This document shows positions 10,850-23,913 of a DNA stretch of 62,562 nt, in pieces. Both the position numbers and the translations under genes were made by a program. Position 1 is the first letter of the stretch; each line of letters begins with the position of its first letter. The DNA comes from Spongospora subterranea f. sp. subterranea (Eukaryota > Endomyxa: Phytomyxea > Phytomyxea > Plasmodiophorida): positions 1 to 62,562 of the forward strand of contig JAUGWO010000032.1 in NCBI GenBank assembly GCA_049724395.1. The letters are read 5' to 3'. A model generated the notes under the pieces. That model was given only the letters and a program-made list of their open reading frames with translations, was not told the origin of the DNA and searched no databases.

Positions 10850-13800
10850 CGATAATACCTTCTTATTTATGTTGATCCTGGATATTCTGGGTGCTTTCAC
10901 GACGTCAATTGTCTACGAAATTCCGAACTGCATTGACATCGGTTCACACGAACAGAAGCTGCAGTTGGTCTCTACTTTAATTGGAGACCCAGGATAAGTG
11001 GGAGCTGAGTTGGACGAACTCAGAAGAGTTGATTCGACGTGAGCGCGGTGGTGATGCGGCTCCCAACTCGCCGATTGATGCGGTTCATAAACATCATGTT
11101 GTAATTAGAATCCAGTCGAATGAGGAATAGGAGGATCAAGAATCTACAGTAGGCATCACTCCCAATCGACAAAACAAGTTCTCCATAATGTTCAAAGCGG
11201 CTGCGATTCTCATATTTTTGTCATGTCAATGGAGGAGGCCAAGACTTCAATATCGCTGATCTGGGATTGCCAGCAGGAAATAATGATGAAGGATACGTTA
11301 TCAGTTGGGGGGTGATTGTTCATATTGATTCATAACATAATAGAGGTTCATTCTTTCCAGCAGCTTTTTTTTTTATTTTTCAAGCATTCTGCAATAAGCT
11401 GCTCCGCCCTTCCTTCTTCTCTGTCCATGATTGATTGTTGCCGATCGATTTCGACTCGCAAATGTGTAGCTGCTTGGTCAAAGAATAACTTCTACAGTAT
11501 GGGAAGTATAGCTTCAGCAAGTCCCTACAGCCTCTCACAGACGTTTTCGGCCACAACAATGTCAACAAAAAGAAGCGCCTTGAAAAATCCTGACGATTGA
11601 GCTACTTTTCGATTTTTGCCAATTGCTTCGGTCAATTTTTCAAAGTTTCAACTCAGTTCATTTTGCTCAGATTGCGCCCGGAACAGGCTCATTCGACTGG
11701 AATTTTTTCTTGTAAATGCGATTGCAGTCATCAAACCTGGGTTTGTGGATATTGTGACCGAGTTTTTTATTCTGCAGCATTTTATACACAATATCACAAT
11801 CGGTTGTAATTACGCCACGACTGAACAATCGCGCCGTTGCCGCTGCGAAAGCGAGAGATGTCGCGGCCATGATGTGTGCTATCTCATCAACCATGTCGAC
11901 GATTGCGGCTAATGGGGGAGTCCCCGTTCAACTGTCTGATAAGGACCTATCTGATGACAAAGAACCAGACAACGAATCGCCTTGGGAAGAAGACGTCGGC
12001 TCGTCTGAGAACTGGTCGGACAGCGAATCCGATCGAAATCAACCTGTGTCATCTGCGCCGGCGCATGCTTTTCCATCGGGCGCATATAAACGTCGCCGAC
12101 GATACGATGGAACTATCCAAAGAACAAAGTACCGGAAAAATGAGAGGATAAGGAAAACTCTCCAACAAAAATAATCACAGCATTTTGGACTCTTTCCAAC
12201 GGAAATCTAAACCAGCAATGGCCACACCTTCGAATGATGACATCAGCCCTGCCGTCTGGAGATGGCGACATCCCCCCGCTCTTTTGGATATGAGTATTTT
12301 GATGAGATTCTGGGGAACAATGCTGGGGCTGTACCTTCATCAGATAACATCAGAATATGGCTGCATTATATTTACAGAGAAGGACGAGAAACTTCGGAAG
12401 AACAATCAAGGTCAGTTGAGTTAGAGTTATACACTGTATCTTTTACAATTCATCCTAATTGGGCGATGAATGTGAATGCATTGTCATGATCAGGGCAATC
12501 GAGCACCTTTTTACGGCATCACGTAGGAAAACAGGTGAGCCGCAGCAAGGGTTCATCGTTGGCCGCTGTTAACATCTTGAACACGAGTAGCTTATACCGG
12601 GCACGCAAGGGTTCGGGAGAACGGGGCCTGACAGGGCGATCGGCTGATTTCGCAACGCGTAAGTATCGATCACATCGACGTCTCCCCGATTCGATTGGCG
12701 CCGATGAACTGCGTTTGGCGTTTGAGGGGAAGAACGAGCGTCGTGTTGCACGATTAGCTTCTACATAAATTTCAAAAACTGTTCTTGAACTCCGGCAAAT
12801 CCTCTGCCAATCAGATCACGAAATGCCCACGATTAACAATCAGCGACTTTATTGCATTGCGAACTTCTCCATGTTATATATCTGGAAATAAAGCTGGTCA
12901 GAAGTCGATTTTTGGCTCATCGGAACCGGCCCGCTTGGCGCCAAACACCTTGCCGCAGGGGCAACGGTCCTGGAATCGATCACAACACAATTCCAATACG
13001 GCATGAACTTGAACCATTACCAATATCGACCGCAATCGGGTACTTCACGCCACGATCCTGCACCAAGACTGCTTCGCTGAGGATCCGACGCGCTCGGCAC
13101 TGCGATTCCGTCGCGGTGCCCGAATGTGAATATCTCTTACGTTGAGAATCGTAGATCATGGATGATTTCTTCCGTCAAACGTGTTTGTTCACCGATTTAC
13201 TGAACTTGACACCCATTCGAAACTGTGCTACAGCAGTGCGGAGGGTGTTTTTCAGGTTGTGAAAAGAACTGTCGCCATCGTGTAGCAGATACCTTCGCAC
13301 ATCTTATCAAAGATGTGTTTACCGGTCCTTTCCTGAAAACTTCAAATAAAAACCTGCAGCTAGAGCAATTGCTGCACATTCATGGGAGCGAAAGAGTGGC
13401 CAGCAATGCTCGAATCTATGGACTAGGCTCAAATGGCGCATTGGATCAGTAATCCAGCGTGTTTGAGCAAAAATCAGTTCCAAACAATGGGCGAAAATAC
13501 TTGGCTGAATCTAACTCGTTCCGCAAAACTTGATTCGGCTTCACAGAAATTCGGCGGTCGCTCGACCTGAAACGACTGAGGTAAATTAGAGAGTGTACGG
13601 CAGCGAATTCGCTCCCCGTCGTTAAATTGCAATATTGCAGTGAGAAATTCATTGGAATTGCTGATGTAATTGCAGAATTTTAAAAGGATGATATTAGGAG
13701 CGTTGGGGATTGGTTTAGCGGACAACTCGAATGAGGTAGGTGGCGTTATCTGATGCGAACGAATGGCTCGGTAATCGTTGGACGTTGACTGCGTTGGCCT

Positions 13801-16800
13801 GGCCGACGCTGTTCTGACAGGGCGTTGGAGAACCATCGTTTCCTTCAAACAACCTGAACGGAAGGCAAGTTTACTGCCAACGAGCGAGAAATTCTGATGA
13901 CCAGATGGGGTGACGCATATGAGAACCTAATCACGCGACGCCACAGCGAATTGTGACGAATGGACGTCTGTTGCGGATCGTCGGCCAGATCAACGCAATT
14001 CAAATTCAAGGATTACCCAAGCTACTCGTTTGCCACCGAGTCTTTGTGGCGTTCGTTGGAGATCCCATATTTACCAGCAAATGTTGCCCCAATGGTCCCG
14101 GTGGGGAACAACGAGACACAATTTCCGGCCGAACCCTGGATTGCTATGGCATTTTGAGTCGCTGAACCGTTTTGAGTCGCTGAACCGTTTAATCAAATTC
14201 AAACGGCGTCTTAACAACAAGGGTTTACTGTATATCGAGCGGTGCCAATTGGGGTGGACTAATCTGGGAACGTAGATCGGGGTGTGATTTAAACTGCCCA
14301 TTCCGTTCGGACCCTGGAACGGCATGTGATAGCGCCATGTCGTGGCCAAGCGGTAGACCGTATCGGGATAGTACCGGGGTCACCCCCACGTCACGAGTGT
14401 CTTTTTGGAGCAGTTCGGGCAGTTGATATTATACGCGAAAGAATCTGTGATATTGCAGGGAGATGGATCAGGATTCCTCTCGTGATCCCATATCCTGAGA
14501 GAAATTTAGCCAAAACAAGGCGGATGGCCGCCAATTTACCTATGAAATATCGTAATAGATGCCCTTGCCGCTGACAAGATTTGACATACGTCTTAAGCTG
14601 GTGGTTGGCGTTGAACTGAGCTGGAGTTGATATCGCCAGGGCGTGACGAATTAAGGGGTCGTCCTTGGACATGGCGCAAAGATTGTCCATCTGGCGTATA
14701 ATAGATGACGATGACCCATCCCATACCGCCCCCGAGTACAGGCTCAGGGCGTAATGACCTGGGATCGAGTCCAGGGATGGGTCCTGCATCGCGCCAACAA
14801 CATCGGGGATCGTCCAACAACCGGAATAAGTTATGGGTTGATGAAGACGCCCTAGACCATGACCCGATAGCTCGTGAAGACCCTAGAACCGGGTTTCAGG
14901 AACCGGGTCCGGATATGGACGCCAAATTACCGATGAAATCTGACAGGCGATATCCTTCGGGCTCATGAACAGGATCGGGCTCGACAGGCTGAAGATGTAA
15001 TCGACACCTTCCAGGCCGTATTCATCACACAATCGTAGAGCGGCTGGCCTAATCCGTTGTCGAGCCCGACTTCTATCGGTCCCGTTATTCCCCAGCTGTT
15101 TCTGCGATTACGTTCAGACCGATTCCCAAAAGATGAGCGCGAACCCCAACCCGTCGGGTAGAGAATCCGATATGAATCCCTTGGCCATGGCGCTGTCCAT
15201 CTCTGGCCAGAATATTCAGACCACATCCACGATATATCCGGTATTGATTTGGGTTAACACAGGTGTCGCGAATCTGATCGGTCGTTAACGATGATAGGCG
15301 GGTATGAGGGTATACGATATCGGGTTGACGACCGCCCTTGCTCGCCAGGTATAGACGTCCGGCGTCACAGTTGTTGACCCGTCGCCGATACAGGCGGTGG
15401 ACGTGGGCCTGGCGCCGGCGTGATATAACGGAGGATAGCGCCATGGGCTTGGTTAGGGTTCTGCGCAAAACCGGTGTCGCTTTATCGTGAAAATCAATGG
15501 CGCGTGATTTTGAACTGATCTATTATCGATGTTTTTGGAATTGAAAAAAACCGTTAACTTCTTGCTTAGGGGTTGATTGTATAGGACGTGGGAGATATCA
15601 AAAGAAGAGCTACGAATCAATCGGAATTGATCGATGATTGTTTTTCAGTTCGCCTTGGAATGTCTCCATTGTCTTCGGGGATGTACGTCCTTTTTCCGGT
15701 TTCGCCAATCCATCCACGCTGACGAACCCAACCGATGTCTTCACCACCACTTCCCATTCGTAATCATGTCAAAGAGAGGTTGTAAACTCGCCCTCTGGTG
15801 TGTTTCAAGTTCGGAATCACGATATCCCTTGCCTGCATGGGCGCTTGTCAATCCAAATCAGCAGATCACTTGACTGTGGGCGCTTGTATTGATCGGCTGG
15901 TTGAGATAAGGTTTCAACATCAGGGGATGGATATCAGGAACAAGATCGTGGAACACGAGTCGACGACTTGAGACCTGTTGTCGAATTGTCATATTTAACA
16001 GCCTGTACGACTTGAACCAGAGTGGCGATGTACAAATCGTCAAGCGTCCCATTCTCCCTCTGCACGAACCGCTACACGATCACTGTCGGTTTGCAATTCT
16101 TGCATCGATATTCATACATCAGTTGACCTCAGTAGTAGAATCTAGTCGAGTCTTTGATGCCTTCAATATGGTGGATGCAAAACGTGTTGGTAAAAAACCA
16201 CAGTCAACAGCACCGCTTTCATCGCTTTGTCAGAAAAGGACACATCACCTGTCGAAACCGGAGTTAGGTGACTAGGTCGCCATCGCTTACAATCTTCAAC
16301 GACATCCGCGTCAAGCAAACGCAATCAAGGTGGTCCACGATCATGTTTTCACGGTGACGAACTTGATATCACACGAATGTGACGACGTTCGTGCTCATGG
16401 CATAAAATGACAGTTTCATGATTATCACGTCCCAACTACCTCAAACCATTGCTCTTACACTGCCAACTTCATACGATTGAAGTTCCCAGATCTTCGTCAG
16501 ATATGCCATTTCTGGCAACCGCAAACTATGTACGTGTCCGGTGGAACGAAGGTTTTTTTGGAGCCTCTCGATCTCATCCGTATATCGAATGTGTCACAGT
16601 TTTCGCTGGCCGGTCATCCGATATTCTTGCTGACATTCCCTCAAAAGCATGGGTGAACGACACGAAAGCGTCAACGCCCGTTTTTTCGCACATTGGGCAT
16701 GGATTGTTTCGCCATGAAATAAACTTCCATTCGGTTGTTTTTACCTCCATTGTACTGAGTCGTCGTGTACCTTGTGGGGTGTTATGACTTTGTCAATCAA

Positions 16801-17528
16801 GTTGGTCTGAACCCGGGAAATGCCAATAATCCTCACATGCATCAAGAGTAAAAAACCAGGACGAAACACAAAAATGTAGTGCCCCAGTTGAAGATAGGGC
16901 AGCAGCGGAAACTGCTGAAGGTTGGAGACACTTGTCCAATGGGATCATCACCATTCTTGGTTTCGTCTCCCCATTTACCACCAACGCCGGTAGATCAAAA
17001 CAGGACTGGTAGTTGCGATAGACAAGAGATTGCATCGTGTTAGCGCCTACACACTAAAACGTCTGCAGATATCCAGAGGGGTCAATCGAGACGTACGTTG
17101 TGGTTTCGCAAAAATCCGAGCGGAATCCGGCGATGAAACTAGCTCCAACCTGGACAGGCGGATCTCTTTCAGATAAACGATAACAAAACACCAAGATTTT
17201 CGGAAAGCTCAAGCGGAGCACCCGGCTTTACAGTATATTGAACGCGATCATTGAAAACTTTTCGTAATTCAGAGCCATTACTGTCTGAGCTATGTACTCC
17301 CTTCAGTGCAATTTCGAGAATAACCGAACTTTTGAATACTGTTCTGTGTCTCTTTCCTGTCTCATTGGCTTCGAAAAGGCCAATCCGTCAATCAGCATAT
17401 TCACAAGCGCGAGTTATGACTTTGTATGAACAACGAATGCCGAGTTACAAGAACTTGGTTCTGTATGGTAATAATTGTAAATGGACGGAATAGGTTCATA
17501 AACAGAATTAGCAGCAGATATGCAGAAG
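10850..17528. other. Long stretch without a supported gene
   Basis: Open frames are short (at most about 130 codons) and mutually overlapping. An acidic-then-basic frame at 11869-12174 ends in a basic run. It could be an exon of something, but has no domain I recognise and no supporting exon chain. At 14152-14187 an 18-bp unit, TTTTGAGTCGCTGAACCG, is repeated twice in perfect tandem. The DNA looks like old decayed accessory sequence between the gypsy fossil and the gene island. Confidence 0.4.
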
Positions 17529-20500
17529 TTACAGAGAGGCTTTGGCAAGCTTATCAGTAAAAAGGTTGCCAGCTCGAGAGAGAACTTGGGATTTGACAGG
17601 GTCCGAGAGCTCCATGACATATGGTTGAAGAGACGATGAAAACTCCTGACTGCTCTCACACGGGATTACGGTTGGGAGATGATCAATTGCGATCACGTCT
17701 AACGATCTGGACCCATCGATATCGACACGAAGCACTGGATCGACTAGGGTCGTGCCTGATGAGTAAACTAGGAGAGAAAGCGAACAGTTAGAATGAGAAC
17801 AGTAGCGGCAACTCAAATAAGGTACTGGGGAATGGATTATTGGGGTTGGTGTAATCACAGGATACGTCCACAAACACGGATAAGCGGGACGAGGGGTCAG
17901 ACTTGAGCATGTTTCGGGTGAGGAAAGGAGGTATTTGGGTATCCCCTAGGCATATACAGTTGACCACAATATCCGCTGCAAGCAGTTCAGGAAAAGGTCC
18001 TCCTTGAGCAGTCTCGGCTACATCCCAAAGCGATAATGAGGATGATAGGCCCAGCAGACCAGCCATCATTTCGGCACCTTCTCCACATCGTCTGTACAAA
18101 GAGCGCCATCAAATGGCGAGATTGCTGGTAGAGAGACGTGTCAAGACTGACCCTAGTGCGCCAATTATAACCACCTTGGTTGGCAAAACCATGCGGGTGA
18201 AGTGACCAGCAACATATGAGGCAAGATCTTGGGATGATTTGAAACTCGTAACAGGGGTCATGGGCAGGCCTTTTTGTTTGAGGGCGTAACAGAGTACTCC
18301 TATAGACATAAATTGGATAAATAAGCATTGTTCCACTTCAACTAAATTGTATATACCTAACGCCATCCCGACAATTCCTGCAGCTCGTCCAAACGCAGCC
18401 ACACGGCGGCCACTATTGTCCGTCAGATATTCAAGATCCCAAAGATATCCTCCACCTAACCTCATCAGTGTTAGAATACATGTTCTTATAAATAACAACA
18501 ATAGCATGGACCTTGCGCGAAACGCGACAATAAAGATTTCCAACCAGTTTGATTCTTGAAAGCGTGAGCAAAGTACATATGACGATGGACAAGCGCAAAT
18601 GATGAATGTACAGTTGGAAGTGCACCTTCCACGGTTAATGATGATTTCGTGTCGTCAACTTCAGGAAGTTCTTTCAACCCTAAATGATGAACACTCAGCA
18701 ACACGGTAGAACGAAATACAAAGAAAAAGGATGACCCAAAATGATAGCGGAATGAGGCGCGGTATTCCATGACCCAGAGTCAACCTAATATTCAGTTAGA
18801 GTTATATTAAACAAGTAACCAACACCACCACCATTGTGCAGCCAATATCGGAAAATTCCGCATCGGGAAAGCATCGAGTTGATGATTCTTTCGACAGTAA
18901 CCCGGAAACCCGCATTCAACAGCGGCACGATATCATTGGGGACAAGCGGCGACCGCTCCTCACCAGATTTGGATTCAGCTCGAATCCATAAATGGGGTCC
19001 CAAAACTAAGTAAAACTTGAATCTTCGCCCATCATCGAGAAATTAGATTACCTTTATCAGAAAACTTCACTCCCAATTCTTCCATTTCATTCAAGATAAG
19101 ATTGTACACCTCGGGGTCTACGGGGCGCTTCACGCCACTCGAACATTGCAATCGTCCTTCCAAAAGGGCTCTCTGCGTCAAGGGATCAACAAATACAAAT
19201 TTCTCATGGTCACAAACGTGCACTGACAATTGCACATGCAAGAGGAAGGCTGACAGTGCGCGCCATCGATGATTCGCCAGTAGGTTGAAGACCAACATCT
19301 ACTAATGTTGAGACAATGGTCTCACGAACACTAGAAGAATATTGCACTTCAAACCTATTGATGATTCTCTCAGAGATCCAGTATGCACAAATCAAGAAGC
19401 CATACTCGTGTTTCATGACGATCATATCTCGCTCATTAGGAGCATACAGCATCTTAGACTGCATGAGAGCGCACATGAAGTCCAAAGGAGAACCAACATT
19501 ATCTAACAGGCTAGATACAGATTGATCAAATATGCCAAGCCTGAACATCGATTGCTTAGATTAACGCGGCCTTTGCAGCATGGGAAAAATTTGTACCATG
19601 ACAACTGCCGCAAGACTGGGTCGTCCCCATTGACCTTCAAGGTATCAATAACATACTGCTGTGGAGTTAAACCCTCTTGACATTGAAGAAAGTGTGCGGT
19701 CATGGCCAACGGCGACCTCGACCCATTATATGGCGAACAGGTCTGTGAATTTAGTCCCAAAGACCCAATCGCCTAGAAAGAGCAGATTGACACGATGCAA
19801 CTGTCGAAGCTAAATTTATACCTTCATTAGCTTCGACCAACCTGAATAGCGATAGGTTCCCCGAACAATTGTCTTGATGTCGCTTCCAAGCGAATATATT
19901 GGCAAATATTTGACGGAGTCACGATTGAGGTACCTGGGAAACTAAAATTAGTGAATGAATCATGACAACATCGGAATCCAACCATTCCAGTTCAACAGAT
20001 TGACCATTAATATCAACAACGTCACTGAATACGTTCGCAGAGGAGAACAACTCCTGTCCTGGAATCTGAATTTCCACACCGTTTGAAAGAAAACGAGCAT
20101 CGTTAGAACTGGCCAGAAGGACTCCTGTGCAATTAGTAAAAAGGTGGAGTACAATGAAAAAAGCGATTGGCAGCACCTCGAGGGCTCCAGCTCAGCTTAT
20201 ACCCTAACGGGTTGTTGTTGCTTTCTATGGATGGCAGCCCTCCACAAACCGAACGAAATGAAACGACCTTGCCGTTGCGTGATTGGACACTGTGAATGAT
20301 ACGCATAGCGGACATATGATCGAGACCCGGATCGACACCACATTCGTTCAGGAACACTAAGTTTTGTCTAGACACCTAAACAATTTCAGACACCGCAAAC
20401 TGAAGTATGGGTATAGTTTAAAACTAACCTGATCATCTAGCGCCATCATAGAATCCGAAACATAAGACGTGGTGAAGAAATTGACGTTTTCATTAAGAGC

Positions 20501-20864
20501 AACAGTAGCAGCATTTGTATGGTATATGTAAGGTAAAAAGGGAAACAATTATTTTGATCGGTCTAGATATTCATAAAAGAGATAGAATTCATTTCAGACA
20601 AGATATACGGTGACAGTCCGTGACGTACATTTTTGCAGATCGAATAATATTGACCAAGCCAGTCATGTTTTCTTCGGCATCCTTAACAATGTCATATTCT
20701 ACCACCTGAACGGATTTATGGGAAGCCGCTTTAAACGTTGTACGGGTTGCGACGATTGTCGGAATGCTGTGGTCCACTGACAGGTATTGAATCAACGGGC
20801 CTGATACCAGGCCGCAGCCAAGAATGAGGACGGACTGATTTCCGGTCGAGAACGGCGGCGACAT
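17529..20864 (-). CDS. LYS9-LYS1: Fused saccharopine reductase (Lys9) - saccharopine dehydrogenase (Lys1), reverse order to AASS
   Basis: The two halves catalyse the last two steps of alpha-aminoadipate lysine synthesis. Lys9 joins aminoadipate semialdehyde and glutamate into saccharopine. Lys1 splits saccharopine into lysine and 2-oxoglutarate. Sixteen exons with 44-66-nt introns give about 841 residues. Residues 1-460 are Lys9: the SVLILGCGLVSGPLI nucleotide-binding loop, NFFTTSYVSDSMM, NECGVDPGLDHM, NPLGYKLSWSPRG, NERDMIVMKHE and the C-terminal DPEVYNLILNEMEELG. Residues 461-841 are Lys1: HLWIRAESKSGEERSPL, GSWNTAP, GLKELPE, HMYFAHAFKNQTGW, GRRVAAFGRAAG, IIGALGRCGEG, WDVAETAQGGPF and DVIAIDHLP. 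The join is a 46-nt intron (19006-19051), across which FSDK continues as VLGPHLWIRAE. The Lys1 half has no in-frame ATG before its core. I chose the start at MSPPF because it precedes the Rossmann fold by the usual few residues. Two exons contain a single extra base against the expected frame (about 20535-20539 and 18886). Confidence 0.85.
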
Positions 20865-21122
20865 TGAGTTCGGATTGATGAGAGCGGTTGCTGATGAACA
20901 ATACGCTTTAGATTGACAATATGCGACACCGTGCACTGTACTGTACCAAACGCGAGCACAACCGTTCGGGCTCGGCCCTCAAACGGACGATCCTTCCAGT
21001 GTAGAGTGCTCACTGCGCCATTGTTGCAGAAATTCTAATTTTAGATCCAGTGGATGCGTCACGATCGGCAGACCCAGCAGTGTACACTGTACAAAGGCAA
21101 AGACTGGCAAGAAAGGGCCCCG

Positions 21123-23197
21123 TCATCCGATCCGAACCTCAAATTCAGTGTTCTGGAACATTACTTCACTTTGTAATATCTGGTCAGAGACACACGACAT
21201 CGAACCGAGGAGAAATTTCTCTGCGAAAGCTTTACACAGTAAACTACAGTATATCGTGACGAAGCCATGTGCATTCATCGATACGAAAACGACAGGACGT
21301 CTTTGAAAACTCTTAAGCAGGTCTGGTTCTTTGAGAATTGCCAATCCTGATAGAGATTACAGAATATTTCATTCGCCATGCGGCTATAATATCGATAAGT
21401 CAAATATTTATCAAACGACTTCTGTAAAAACGAATATTATTAACAGTGTTGAAGAGTGCCATATCTGGAACGACGCCACGCTTCGTAGTTAGTTCATCAA
21501 AGAACATCCGCGCGATATCCGACATGTTTGCCAGCTCCAACGCAATCAATATCGATGGGATCGCAAACATGGGGGGCAAATGGGATGGCAGTCGATACGA
21601 TAGTGCATATGCCATTAATGCCAGGCGAGCACCGCGCCCCCTTTCGGCAAATGTCAGAATGGCAAACATTGTCGTGTCTAGTGACCACTTAACCTGTTGG
21701 CATCTCTCCCACATGCAAGTGCTAAAATGGAGATTGTGTAATGATCACAGATATCTGTCGACCCTTTCCATAAACGGAATGTTCGGCTAAACCAAAAAAA
21801 TTGGTCGAATTTCAAACATTAACGGGGAAATGAAAATTACAGTGAATTGCCTAGCGTTGCACTTGGTGTCATGAGCGTGTTGATGGTGCATAAATCTATG
21901 GGAACCCTAGAATTATCGAGAAGTGAAAGAGCAGCAGTAAGGTCATTTTTGAGACGGAATGAATGAAGCAGTATGTTAAGGGTTCTCGTTGAACATGGCG
22001 ATTCACGAAGGACGCGCGAAATTAGGTCCTGACACTCTGGATAATGAAGAATCAATAACTGTAGAACGATTTCAGGGAATCCCGGAGAGAATCGCCGAGG
22101 CAGGCACTCTAAGATTGTGGACGGAGGTTGCCTTGTGGTAATCAATGCCAATAACCAAACGTCTTCTGCAATCGATAATGTGTGGGCGTGGTCATCCGCT
22201 CCCCCGTTATTTATCCCGCAAGCAACAATGAAAGCGGATATCAACTGAAGAGTAACCGCCGGGGCGGCAGGCAACGTTGACAGCGTCGATGGTGGACGAA
22301 GTCCGACTGGAACTACACTGCAACGATACAGCGTCAATAAGGTCGATGAATGCGGGACGATGGATCGACGCAACGCATATGAAACCCATGCCTGATAAGC
22401 AACAGATTAATTGGTAGTGCGGCCCATTGCTGAATGAACCACACCCATGCAAATCTATGACGACTACATTGTAGCGACGCTCGTACAACGATATCGAGCA
22501 TGTAGGAATCGTGACCGAATTTATACCACTTGTACCATTTCAAAATGTCGGATAATCTGCCCTGACCCCGAACCGTCATCAAAAACAAACGTCGGAGATC
22601 GTGGGACGAAACCAACCTGCCTGGCTAAGGCCCGCATTGCACTATGAACCGTTTGTTGATCAACTAGAGCTGGAGGGACATGACGAAGAAGGTCAATGGC
22701 GTTGTCCACCATTCCGCGTTTCAGTTTGAATTTGGCAATGGGGAGAAGCAGCACTGAAGGACCGTTTCTTGCAATTTCTAAAGCATCATCCTATGCCATA
22801 TCGGTGTCATTCGAAGAAACAAGAAATTGCACGATCGCACATCTTGACGAAGCTGTAGGCGAAGATGAATCATAGCAGAGAGCAGCCTTGTTGGAACCAA
22901 TTCCCGACGGGGATGAGAATTTATCTGAGCATGTACGTTAGAAGTGCATCAACCATTCCATTGGACAGATTTGAACCTCAGCAAATAATTGCTCACATAG
23001 CAAATGGTGTTTATACCCACGCGATTGCAGAATATCCATTAATCGCGATACATTTTTTACATGTTCCAACAAGTTTGATGACGGTCTAGGCCATGTTTCT
23101 AGACCAGCAGTTTTGCATCTTCTCCCGATTATCGGAAAAACCAACCTGGGCATCCTAAATGGTAGATCAGGCAGACAGACCAGGTGCAATCGATCAT
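21123..23197 (-). CDS. Pentatricopeptide-repeat-like protein, many short introns
   Basis: A chain of about ten exons on the minus strand gives a helical-repeat protein. PPR-type repeats are visible in TLNILLHSFRLKNDL with TAALSLLDNSRVP. Others are IDLCTINTLM, DIARMFFDELTTKRG with VVPDMALFNT, and DNAIDLLRHVPPALVD with QQTVHSAMRALARQ. Introns inferred from frame and homology include 49-58-nt ones after QLRQD, ARQ, RFAW, GNSL and DANR. PPR proteins are usually organelle RNA-binding factors, but no clear mitochondrial presequence was read here. The first exon (ATG near 23197) and the last two joins (21345-21460) are uncertain. The gene ends about 260 bp before the start of the lysine fusion and is divergent from the VMA22-like gene. 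The family call is by pattern only. Confidence 0.6.
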
Positions 23198-23302
23198 GAT
23201 GCGTTGCGCCATTCAGCCATGTCGTCGGTGGCTGCGCCCCAGTACACTTTCCAGTCACGATTATGGCTGCAGCGACCGGTCGAGTGAGACGGATAACACG
23301 CC
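23198..23302. promoter_or_regulatory. Short divergent intergenic region (shared promoter candidate)
   Basis: About 105 bp separate the inferred ATG of the PPR-like gene (minus) from the ATG of the VMA22-like gene (plus). Both genes must be transcribed from here or from within each other's 5' ends. I see no convincing TATA box. Confidence 0.4.
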
Positions 23303-23913
23303 ATGGCTGATAATCACGATGTCGAGCACATTAGGAGCAGGGAGAAACTGTTTTTGCAGTTTTTTGACCTTTTTGATCAACTTCGACTGCTGCGACAGCA
23401 ATTTCATGGCCTGATTGCTAGGGTAAAAACAGTTTTGCCCATTGTACAGTCGCTTTTGTGAACGTTCTCGCTCAAATCAGGGATTTTTGTGTATGGCCAA
23501 GGAACGATATAAAGGCAGAATGGTTCTTCCTGACTTGAATGCTAGTGATTCTCCGTCAATGTACGTCATGTGAAATAATTGCACAATAATTTAACGTGCT
23601 GAACGCCACCAGAACTTATCCCGGTCACTCGGATACGAATACGAAAGGTTCCCACTCTAGTGAGCTACGACAACGGAAAAATAACGCAATCATATCGAAA
23701 AATCATACTCAAGTAGCGCAAGGAAATAATTGGCAAACAATGGTTTCCTGTTTTAGTCAAGGTTCTCCTGTTCCTTCACATCGTTGTTGTTAGTCATCGC
23801 TAATAATCTGCACAGCAGTAAAATTGGCTATGGATATGGCCTCAGTAGAGATTGCTTTGTTTCACGTTCAAAAGCAATTCGACAAGGACAATGGAAATCT
23901 CATCGGTGAATGA
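23303..23913 (+). CDS. VMA22: VMA22/CCDC115-like V-ATPase assembly factor
   Basis: Four exons (23303-23422, 23481-23560, 23613-23761, 23816-23913) with introns of 58, 52 and 54 nt give about 148 residues. The N-terminal part reads EKLFLQFFDLFDQLRLLRQQ and continues with FHGLIARGFLCMAKERY. It follows the CCDC115/Vma22 pattern of a leucine-rich helix and then G-F/W-L-x-x-A-x-x-R/N-Y. The C-terminal exon reads KLAMDMASVEIALFHVQKQF, the family's final amphipathic helix. The first intron falls exactly between IAR and GFL, phase 0. Family members act in the endoplasmic reticulum in assembly of the V-ATPase Vo sector. The frame is intact through all joins (447 nt). The middle, between SDSPS and AVKLA, is poorly conserved. 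It is shorter than human CCDC115 (about 180). Confidence 0.6.

Noticed and set aside
11869-12174. Acidic-basic frame as a nuclear protein exon
   Set aside because: Composition alone is not evidence. No domain, splice partners or intact neighbours were found.
18785-19051. Reading the Lys1 half as a separate gene with its own start
   Set aside because: ATG codons near 19033 lie in a frame that ends within about 10 codons. The frame of HLWIRAE has no ATG before the core and is closed by a stop further upstream. Splicing into the Lys9 frame is the only clean solution.
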